Assembly: GCF_001425045.1 (NCBI RefSeq)
Contig: NZ_LMDJ01000033.1
Coordinates: 306,585 to 370,584, forward strand
DNA length: 64,000 nucleotides
Direction: 5' to 3'
Source: Massilia sp. Root351
GTDB lineage: Bacteria > Pseudomonadota > Gammaproteobacteria > Burkholderiales > Burkholderiaceae_D
Positions within the stretch are counted from its first letter, which is position 1, and each line of letters opens with the position of its first letter. Below, piece by piece: positions 58,158 to 64,000 of the stretch. The position numbers and the translations under genes are program-made. The notes under the pieces are model-generated. The model searched no databases. It saw only the letters and a list, made by a program, of their open reading frames with translations, and was not told the DNA's origin.

Positions 58158-59167
58158 ACAGCGTTTTCAAGGAGCGATCCAAATCGGACGCGTTGCAGCG
58201 GCTGGCGCCGGTGGATCAAGTGGGCAAAGGTGATGTCGTGGCAGGCAAAGTGCAATTGCTGGCGGCCGAGGCGGCGCGGGGAGGGCCGATCGCCTTGCCT
58301 CTGGATCTGATCGACGAAGATCCGGAGCAGCCCCGCACGAAGAACAATCCCGGCTTCTCCCCGAAGAGCCTGACCGAGCTTGCCGCCGCGATCAAACTGC
58401 GTGGCGTGAAAACGCCAATTTCTGTGCGCCCCAATCCGGACGCGCCGGGGCGGTACCTGATCAACCATGGCGCGCGCCGCTACCGCGCTTCACGCCTGGC
58501 AGGAATGGCCACCGTGCCCGGCTTCATCGACGCCAACTACAACCTGGCCGACCAAGTGGTGGAGAACCTGCACCGCAACGAGTTGACCGCGCGCGAGATC
58601 GCGGACTACATCGGCCGCGAACTGGCGAAGGGACTGAAGAAGGGCGAAATCGCGCGTCAGATCAGCAAGTCTGCCGCCTTCGTAACGCAGCACGCGGCGT
58701 TGCTGGACCTTCCCGGAACCATTGCAGATGCCTTCAGCGGCGGCCGCGTGCGGGACGTCACGCTGGTCAACGAACTGGTGTTCGTGTATCGCAAGTCACC
58801 GGCCGATGTCGCGGCCTGGCTGTCGGACGAGACGCAGGAAGTGACCCGGCGGTCGGTGCGCATGTTGCGTGCTTTCATAGATCAGAAAGCTAGCATGCGA
58901 AAAGGCGCCGAGGCGCCTAGCGTCCCTAGTCCGGAGGTGGTCATCGCTGGCGCGCCGAAGCACGGGATTGGCGACACGCACATCGACAAGCCGACGTCCT
59001 GGGTGAACCCGGTACTGGCAGTGCGGCATGATGGCAGGGAGGGGCGCTTGCTGATACGGCGCCGTCCCACCGCCGTGGGCAAGGCATGGCTGCGTTATGA
59101 CGACGATTGCGAACTGGCCGAAGTCGATTTGGCCGATGTCCAGTTAGTGGCGCTGATCGAAGGCTAA
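58154..59167 (+). CDS. korB: KorB, ParB-family CTP-dependent regulator/partition protein
   Basis: 337 residues, matching IncP-1 KorB along its length. ParB-type N-terminal domain with LDLIDEDPEQPRTKNNPGFS and the CTP-binding motif GARRYR (106-111); NELTAREIADYIGRELAKG; operator-binding HTH (about 160-245). Thr203 (RDVTLVNEL) and Arg232 (EVTRRSV) are spaced exactly like RK2 Thr211 and Arg240, which contact the operator. The C-terminal SH3-like dimer domain ends DVQLVALIEG as in RK2. KorB represses promoters from a distance and partitions plasmids with IncC. Neither IncC nor KorA is in the window. Confidence 0.93.
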   Translation: MNSVFKERSKSDALQRLAPVDQVGKGDVVAGKVQLLAAEAARGGPIALPLDLIDEDPEQPRTKNNPGFSPKSLTELAAAIKLRGVKTPISVRPNPDAPGRYLINHGARRYRASRLAGMATVPGFIDANYNLADQVVENLHRNELTAREIADYIGRELAKGLKKGEIARQISKSAAFVTQHAALLDLPGTIADAFSGGRVRDVTLVNELVFVYRKSPADVAAWLSDETQEVTRRSVRMLRAFIDQKASMRKGAEAPSVPSPEVVIAGAPKHGIGDTHIDKPTSWVNPVLAVRHDGREGRLLIRRRPTAVGKAWLRYDDDCELAEVDLADVQLVALIEG

Positions 59168-59221
59168 CCCTTCGCACTTTTCGGGGCGACATCCGGCACC
59201 GCCGATGCGCCGCGCAAAGCG

Positions 59222-60430
59222 CTACCTGACCCGTGCCAGCACCGACAAGATGAAGGCGCCGTTAATGCCGGGATGGGCAAGCAAGGCATGCAGCCGCTCG
59301 CCCACCGCATCCGCCGGAAGCTGGAGCGCGGCGGCAGCACGCACGGCCGCCGCATGCGCCTCCAGTACGTCGGCCGGAGTAATGCCGTAGCCGTAGCCCT
59401 GCGCGATACCCTTGAGCGCTTCCATGGCTGCATCCAGTGCGAATTTAGGTTGGCGCTCTGCGAAATCGCGTGCGGCGCGCGCCAGCGTGCCCGGATCGGC
59501 CGGGCTGCGGCGTGCGAATTCGATGGCAAGCTCGTACTGCCCTGAGTCCTTGGCGGCGGCGAACCACTTTCCTTGCTGGCCCGGCTGCCTGGCGGCCAGA
59601 TCGCGCAGGATGGTGTCGGCCGGCACGCCAGGATACTTCTTGCGGACGGACCTAAATACCGCGAGATTGGTGCCCCCTTGGACGGCAGCCATGGCATAGC
59701 GGGCATACGCCTCGTCCACTTGGCCGGCGTCTAGTAGCGCACTTTCACAGAAGCTGGCGACGGCGCCCATCGGCGCGTTGAGGCCTTTGGATGCTTCGGC
59801 GTAGACAATCGCGTCCGCCACTTTTCCTTGCGCCAGCAGCGCTTTGGCGCCCCAGCGGTGATCGTGCCACCATTTGAACGGCGCCTGTTCCAGTAGTGCC
59901 AGCAATTCGTCGTGCCTGCGCGCGGCGTACAGGCAGGCCAGGCAGGCAGTGGTCTCCTTCAGATACCTCGTATGGGACTCTCGGGGCTGCCTGGCCGCCT
60001 GAACCGGCGGCAGCATGATGTCCGCCCACTCCGACGCCGTTTCCGGCGAACCGCACAGCTCGCCCCAGAATTCCGTCAACGACTCCAGGTAAGGGACATC
60101 ATCGTCCTCGACAGCAGCCCATAAGCGCTGCAGCCAGCGATGCCTGACCAGGCTCGTACTGGGGGCTGCGGCGATCAGCGGCACCAGCGTCTCGATGGCG
60201 CGGCACACCGCCGAACCGATGGCGCCGGAGGAGCTGTCCACCTGGTTGATCGCTGGCGAGAGCTTTTCCAATAGAATTACCGCGCCGTCGGCAGCGAGAA
60301 GCGGGTCGGCCCGTGCGGCCGACTTGATCTCGGCCAGGGCTTCCTTCAGCCGCAGGATGGGAGTATCGGATTTCCAGCCAAAGGCATTGCGGCGGAAGCG
60401 GGCGGCGAATTGCCATTGTGGAGAGGACAT
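59222..60430 (-). CDS. Uncharacterised helical-repeat protein of mobile elements
   Basis: 402 residues, all-helical with TPR/HEAT-like pairs (repeated A-x-x-Y and W-x-x-x-A patterns; FKWWHDHRWGAKALLAQGK, FAAAKDSGQYELAIEFARRSPADP). No signal peptide or TM helix. I recognise it as a type of hypothetical protein often carried on plasmids and islands, without an assigned role. It converges on korB and is divergent from kfrA; the ATG at 60430 is next to the AT-rich repeats shared with kfrA, so co-regulation by KfrA is possible. Confidence 0.7.
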   Translation of the reverse strand: MSSPQWQFAARFRRNAFGWKSDTPILRLKEALAEIKSAARADPLLAADGAVILLEKLSPAINQVDSSSGAIGSAVCRAIETLVPLIAAAPSTSLVRHRWLQRLWAAVEDDDVPYLESLTEFWGELCGSPETASEWADIMLPPVQAARQPRESHTRYLKETTACLACLYAARRHDELLALLEQAPFKWWHDHRWGAKALLAQGKVADAIVYAEASKGLNAPMGAVASFCESALLDAGQVDEAYARYAMAAVQGGTNLAVFRSVRKKYPGVPADTILRDLAARQPGQQGKWFAAAKDSGQYELAIEFARRSPADPGTLARAARDFAERQPKFALDAAMEALKGIAQGYGYGITPADVLEAHAAAVRAAAALQLPADAVGERLHALLAHPGINGAFILSVLARVR

Positions 60431-60445
60431 GCGAGCCAAGTCGGT

Positions 60446-60571
60446 AATAAGAATAAGAATAATACTATTCCTACCGAGCGGATGGCCCCAGGTTCTCGGC
60501 GACCATATGAACGTGCCGCACGTTTGATCCGCCTCAAGGTCGATAAGAATAGTAATCGTATTATTCTTATT
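60446..60571. repeat. Paired AT-rich inverted repeats, candidate KfrA operators
   Basis: A left segment (60446-60470) with AATAAGAATAAGAATAATAC and ACTATTC faces a right segment (60547-60571) whose complement reads AATAAGAATAATAC and ACTATTC. They stand out against GC-rich flanks and sit where promoters for the divergent genes at 60430 and 60596 must be. Confidence 0.65.
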
Positions 60572-60595
60572 ATGACTTCTACCGGAGCGGCGATC

Positions 60596-61393
60596 ATGAA
60601 ACCTGCCAGCGACACCATTGAGCGCATCTACGCGGCGGCGGAGGATCTGTATGAGCAGAATGGGCGGGCCGCCTATCCTACCGTTGATGCGGTCCGTAAG
60701 GCGGCGCGCGTCAATATGAACGATGCCAACAGCGGCATGCGGGAGTGGCGGCGCAATCAGATGGCCCGTGCCGTTCCCGCAGCAGTGCAAGTGCCGGCGG
60801 CAATCATGGAAGTACAGGCGACGCTCGCGGCGCAAGTGTGGCAAGTTGCGCAGGCCGTCGCGGGTGAATCGCTTGGCGTTGCTCAGGCTGCTTGGGATGC
60901 CGAGCGTAACCAGCTTGAAACGCTAAACAAGGAAATGGCCGATGCATTCGAAGCCCAAGCGGCAGAGCTTGAGAGCCTTCGCATCGGGATGCGCGCCGCC
61001 GCCGATGAAGCCGAAAGCGCGGCCGCTACCGGCAAGGCACTGCAAGGCGAGGTTGACAGCTTGCGTGCGCGTCTGACCACCTTGGAATCAGATGCGAGCC
61101 GTGACGCTGCGCGAATGGAAGAATTGGCGCGGCGCGCCAATGAGCTACGCCGCGAACTTGATCATGCCCACCAGGAACTTGCTGCAGCCCACGCCGGCGG
61201 TCGCGAGGCGATTCAGGCTCATGCCTCGGAGTTGGCTGCCGTGCGCATCGACGCTCGGCAAGCCGAGGCATTATTGCGGGCTGAACTGGATGCTGCCCGA
61301 CAGCAGCAGCGGGAATTGATGCAGATCGTGTCCAGTGCGTCAGCAACTGTGCCACATAGCGAAGCTCCCTACAATAGAATGGACCACCGATGA
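60596..61393 (+). CDS. KfrA-like DNA-binding coiled-coil protein
   Basis: 265 residues. N-terminal KfrA-type DNA-binding domain (about 1-75; DTIERIYAAAEDLYEQNG, YPTVDAVRKAARVNMNDAN) followed by a long Ala/Glu/Arg-rich coiled coil (about 95-245). In IncP-1 plasmids KfrA is an autorepressor with a long alpha-helical tail that helps stable inheritance. ATG 60596 has GGAG eight bases upstream; an ATG at 60572 lies inside the operator-like repeat. Followed by the KfrB-domain gene. Confidence 0.85.
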   Translation: MKPASDTIERIYAAAEDLYEQNGRAAYPTVDAVRKAARVNMNDANSGMREWRRNQMARAVPAAVQVPAAIMEVQATLAAQVWQVAQAVAGESLGVAQAAWDAERNQLETLNKEMADAFEAQAAELESLRIGMRAAADEAESAAATGKALQGEVDSLRARLTTLESDASRDAARMEELARRANELRRELDHAHQELAAAHAGGREAIQAHASELAAVRIDARQAEALLRAELDAARQQQRELMQIVSSASATVPHSEAPYNRMDHR

Positions 61394-61418
61394 CAGTCTC
61401 AATGCGGAGAGGCGAAAG

Positions 61419-61763
61419 ATGAAGCAGCGCGTAGTGGTGATGAACGGACAGCGCCTCGTCCAGAGCGAATACGACAATGAATGGGTGACGACCAAGGTTG
61501 GCAAGGCCGGCCAAATCCAGCCAGGCATCTATAACATCAGCGCAGCGGCGGTAGCCAACAAAGGCAAGACGTATGACGGCGTGATACTGCATACCGATCA
61601 GCAGCACGTTTATCAGCAGGTTGGAAAGACGTGCGTGCGCCACGCTACGCCGGACTTCTCAACCGCCCCCACCATTGGTGTGCACGCAGCAATACGCTAT
61701 GACGCTGATCAGGCCCAAACAAGCTTGGCGCCAGCGGCTCATCATCGAGGCATAAAACGGTAG
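61419..61763 (+). CDS. KfrB-domain protein
   Basis: 114 residues. The KfrB domain is recognised from QRVVVMNGQRLVQSE and GIYNISAAAVANKGKTYDGVILHTDQQHVYQQVGK, running up to about residue 85, with a disordered His/Arg-rich tail. A GGAGAGG ribosome site lies before the ATG, 26 bases after kfrA, so the kfrA-kfrB pair is probably one transcript, as in IncP-type plasmids. Confidence 0.82.
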   Translation: MKQRVVVMNGQRLVQSEYDNEWVTTKVGKAGQIQPGIYNISAAAVANKGKTYDGVILHTDQQHVYQQVGKTCVRHATPDFSTAPTIGVHAAIRYDADQAQTSLAPAAHHRGIKR

Positions 61764-61794
61764 CCGAAACCGTCCGACCGCTGCAGATGGCTGC

Positions 61795-62340
61795 TTAGGC
61801 GGATCGAGTCAGGTAATGTGGACCTATTTCGCCGCCCCGCAGTATGACGTAGCCGTCCTCAAATATAGTTTGCTTAAACTCGCATAGACGGCGGGTGGAG
61901 AAGGACCAGATGACATCGTCCGGGAGCAGTTGCTCAGTGAACTGCTGCCAGCTTGCATAAAGGTGGCCAAAGGGGACGCATGGGGCTGCACCCAATGGAT
62001 CACGGACGCACTCGAGATCCTCAATTTGCTCGACGGTGAAGCAGCGAACGAGATCACGTGTCGCAATACGAAAGGGTCGTGTCGTATAAGTCTCACGGTT
62101 TTTGCGCGAGCGTAGCTCATCCCAAAGCAGGATCAGAACTAACGGCCAAGCAAGAAGTATCAAGGCCACCAAAATCGGCGCGGTAATTACCTTAATCCAG
62201 ACCTGTCGGCGCTTGGCTTGGGCCGTTAATGTCTCCAGGCCGGTGCGCGGTTGCTCCTGATGGCTTGTCAGGTTATGGAGTAGCACTGCTGCTGCAGTGG
62301 CGATGCCGGCTGCGAGATAGATATATAGTAGAAGTTTCAT
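61795..62340 (-). CDS. Uncharacterised two-helix membrane protein
   Basis: 181 residues, not recognised. TM helix at the N-terminus (about 2-22) and a second at about 50-75, then a soluble C-terminal domain (about 85-181) with TRDLVRCFTVEQIEDLECVRDP. Nine bases after the stop of the gene at 62350, so the two form an operon. Base composition is less GC-rich than the chromosome before the tRNA array, consistent with transfer. Confidence 0.6.
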   Translation of the reverse strand: MKLLLYIYLAAGIATAAAVLLHNLTSHQEQPRTGLETLTAQAKRRQVWIKVITAPILVALILLAWPLVLILLWDELRSRKNRETYTTRPFRIATRDLVRCFTVEQIEDLECVRDPLGAAPCVPFGHLYASWQQFTEQLLPDDVIWSFSTRRLCEFKQTIFEDGYVILRGGEIGPHYLTRSA

Positions 62341-62349
62341 GTCAGACGC

Positions 62350-62826
62350 CTAGTCCCAGGCCTTGGATTCGAAAAGCCGGAGTGCTTTTTCTTCTGCTGA
62401 GTTCTGCAGTTCAGGGTCAGTGCTTTGAAGCACACGTCGTCCGGCAGCGACGCCGCGAGACATTATGATTCTGATGCTGCGTTCCCAGACGCCACCAAAG
62501 CCGGCGTGATAGCGTTTTACCATCGCACCGTCGGGGATGATTAGTTCACCTGAAAACCAGTGCGCGAAGACACGGTCGGGGTAGTCAGGGAAAAACGTGC
62601 GGACACTGGCGGCCCCCTGGTCCTCTAGGGTTCCACTCAACTTGATCAAATAGAGCCGGCCATTGAGCAGTTCCCAATGGGCTGTATAGCCGCGCCACAA
62701 CGCTGTGCAGTTGATCTTGAACTTCGGCGAGTTGCCGCTTAGTGCCCAGTACTGGTTCAATGGCGTGCAATGCAATGGGACGCGCTGGTCGTCTATCAGA
62801 ATCGTGTCACAAAATTGCGTCGTCAA
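62350..62826 (-). CDS. Uncharacterised soluble protein
   Basis: 158 residues, not assigned. Beta-rich: DTILIDDQRVPLHCTPLNQYW, TALWRGYTAHWELLNGRLYLIKLSG, FPDYPDRVFAHWFSGELIIPDG. This type of protein is seen as a hypothetical in many proteobacterial accessory regions. No signal peptide. First gene of the pair with the membrane protein downstream; a palindrome lies about 35 bases upstream of its start. Confidence 0.65.
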   Translation of the reverse strand: MTTQFCDTILIDDQRVPLHCTPLNQYWALSGNSPKFKINCTALWRGYTAHWELLNGRLYLIKLSGTLEDQGAASVRTFFPDYPDRVFAHWFSGELIIPDGAMVKRYHAGFGGVWERSIRIIMSRGVAAGRRVLQSTDPELQNSAEEKALRLFESKAWD

Positions 62827-63211
62827 ACTGGGTCTCCAAGCGTGATGTGTAGCCTAGCCTTTATGTTTGCATAAACTAAGGCCGGTATGCAATGCCGAGT
62901 TGAGTATTAGTAGCGGGACGCCCGTTTCCCAGCAAAACTCATGACGCTTCAAGGTTCGCATCGGCTTCACGCGACGTGTAAGCGCCCTTGTAGAACCATT
63001 TGGACTGGCTGACCGGCATTATCGATGATCGGATCTAGGTTCGGTATTTGTGCCCAAAAATTTCGATCTTGGGCCAGCCAAAAGTCCTCTAATCGCCTCA
63101 GCCTAAGACGCTAAGCGCAATTTTTCCTGCAATCTCTAACTTCGCTGGAGCGTTAGAGCCAACGCGCCGATTGGCTCGCTGCGTAGGAAGTTGATAGCGA
63201 GGATGTGCGGC
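62827..63211. other. Gene-poor 385-base gap with palindromes
   Basis: No supportable gene. It holds an operator-like TTTATG-TTTG-CATAAA palindrome (62860-62875) just upstream of the 62826 gene, and two overlapping hairpins near the SRAP gene's 3' end: CTCTAAC/GTTAGAG (63134-63158) and GAGCCAA/TTGGCTC (63156-63177). The latter lack T-runs. Confidence 0.55.
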
Positions 63212-63901
63212 CTAAAATTCGAGTGACAAGTTGCCCCCGCCTGTCATATCGGCTGCTTCAATTTTCTTGCCGCGTGGCGGTACAGCGCACTCCCATGATG
63301 TCATGTTTGCTGCCGGAAAATGGCGCAGGAAGCTGCGCGCATATTCAGGGTCGGAGCAGTTCAGCCAGTCGTCCCATTCGCTTTGCGGCACGATTACGAG
63401 GGCGCGCTTCTCGTCGCCCGGTTTATGGAAGCGCCGCATCAGTTCGTGGTCGTCAGCGTTGATGGTCAGCTGCGTAAAGGAATATTCTGAACCCGCAGCA
63501 CCCTCCCATTCGCGCCACAAGCCCGCGACGGCGAACATAGATTTGTCGGCCATGCCGATTCCCCATCGCACTGCTTTTCCGCTCTCATAGCTGGGTTCAT
63601 AGAACGCGGTCATCGGCACCAGGCACAGCTGATTACGCTTCCAGGCACCGGAGAATGAGCGCAGTTGGCCCACCGTCTCCGATCGTGCGTTCATTGTGTC
63701 GAAAGGGCGTACGCCGGCGGGTATGCGGTGTCTGGGAACCATGCCGTAGGTAGCCAGCATTCCCTCCCGATGGCCGCTCGAGTTGCGTCGAACAACGGGC
63801 GCGCCATAGTCTTTCCAAGTTTCTGGCTTCCAGCGACCCACGTCATGCAGGTCGATCAGCGTCCCCATGACAGCATTTAACATCTCTGGAGTTGGCGGTT
63901 G
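63212..63901 (-). pseudogene. SRAP (YedK/HMCES) family gene, 5' end cut off by an IS
   Basis: SRAP proteins shield abasic sites in single-stranded DNA through a covalent link to Cys2. Here Asn (NARSETV), Glu (FYEPSYE) and His (FHKPGDEKR), the other active-site residues, are present, but the N-terminal MC motif is gone. Reading back in frame from ATG 63883 gives QPPTPEML, which fits the family's early residues, and then runs into the IS end at 63902. Restart at ATG 63883 would yield 223 residues without Cys2. Confidence 0.75.
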
Positions 63902-64000
63902 TGAACCGGACCGGAAATCTGGGAGGCTCCAACATCTGAGAGAATGGAGCCATGAAACGAAAATCCACGAAGTTTTCCCCCGAAGTGATGGAGCGCGCTG
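63902..64000 (+). mobile_element. IS3-family insertion sequence, left end
   Basis: Begins with TGAACCGGACCGGAAATC, a TG-starting terminal repeat of IS3 type (IS407-like), followed 50 bases on by the start of orfA. The rest is beyond the window, so the group and target duplication cannot be checked. Confidence 0.65.
63952..64000 (+). CDS. IS3-family transposase OrfA, 5' fragment
   Basis: First 16 codons, MKRKSTKFSPEVMERA, match the usual start of IS3-family OrfA helix-turn-helix proteins (the KFSPEV-x-ERAV pattern). Runs off the right edge. A GGAG lies just before the ATG. Confidence 0.75.
   Translation, partial: MKRKSTKFSPEVMERA

Noticed and set aside
63131..63160. Possible integron attC-like site (TCTAAC ... 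GTTAGA)
   Set aside because: The inner boxes and the GTTRRRY consensus do not fit, and no integrase or cassette gene of integron type is near.

Overview
The window reads as a chromosome segment of a GC-rich betaproteobacterium, most likely Oxalobacteraceae (Massilia/Duganella/Janthinobacterium type). This rests on gene order (yceD-rpmF-plsX-fabH-fabD-fabG-acpP-fabF followed by rpoE-rseA-degQ-glutaredoxin-lepA-lepB-DUF4845-rnc-era-recO-pdxJ-acpS), on protein resemblance and on very high GC at third codon positions. No 16S gene is present, so the genus is inference.

1-22.5 kb: the 5' part of sbcD, a membrane PAS-GGDEF diguanylate cyclase, an alkX(ycaQ)-DUF2804-Pat-like run, a DUF349 protein overlapping moaE, clpB with a heat-shock-type promoter and an exact FNR box upstream, an aldehyde dehydrogenase-like gene divergent from a large ATPase-type regulator, a divergent AraC regulator/Fsr-type MFS pair, and rraA. 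22.5-34.2 kb: an isocitrate-lyase-like gene that has lost its active-site loops, rlmJ with a long basic tail, an EAL-HDOD protein, a periplasmic solute-binding protein, then a minus-strand run (hydrolase, GNAT, frameshifted CPBP protease, DUF418 membrane protein, DMT exporter, AraC regulator, RsmI-like methyltransferase, yceF-type maf).

34.3-54.2 kb is core housekeeping: ribosome and fatty-acid synthesis, the sigma-E module with an unusual anchorless RseA and no RseB, translation factor EF4, signal peptidase, RNA processing, vitamin B6, DNA repair and phospholipid synthesis. A consensus sigma-70 promoter then precedes five identical tRNA-Gly(GCC) genes and one tRNA-Cys(GCA).

54.9-64 kb is an integrated mobile element that starts at the 3' end of tRNA-Cys. 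Its tyrosine integrase carries an in-frame amber codon. Behind it lie an excisionase-like gene and two small genes on the minus strand, then a block resembling the control region of IncP-1 plasmids: a KleE-like membrane protein, a full-length KorB, a KfrA-like coiled-coil DNA-binding protein and a KfrB-domain protein. An exact KorB operator (TTTAGCCGCTAAA) and an exact FNR box (TTGATCTGGATCAA) sit in front of the KleE-like gene. No IncC/ParA, KorA, TrfA or transfer gene is visible in the window. The block is followed by two unknown minus-strand genes, an SRAP/YedK gene beheaded by an IS3-family element, and the start of that IS at the window edge. This chromosomal KorB circuit with a redox-sensor site is the most interesting finding; the degenerate isocitrate lyase is second.
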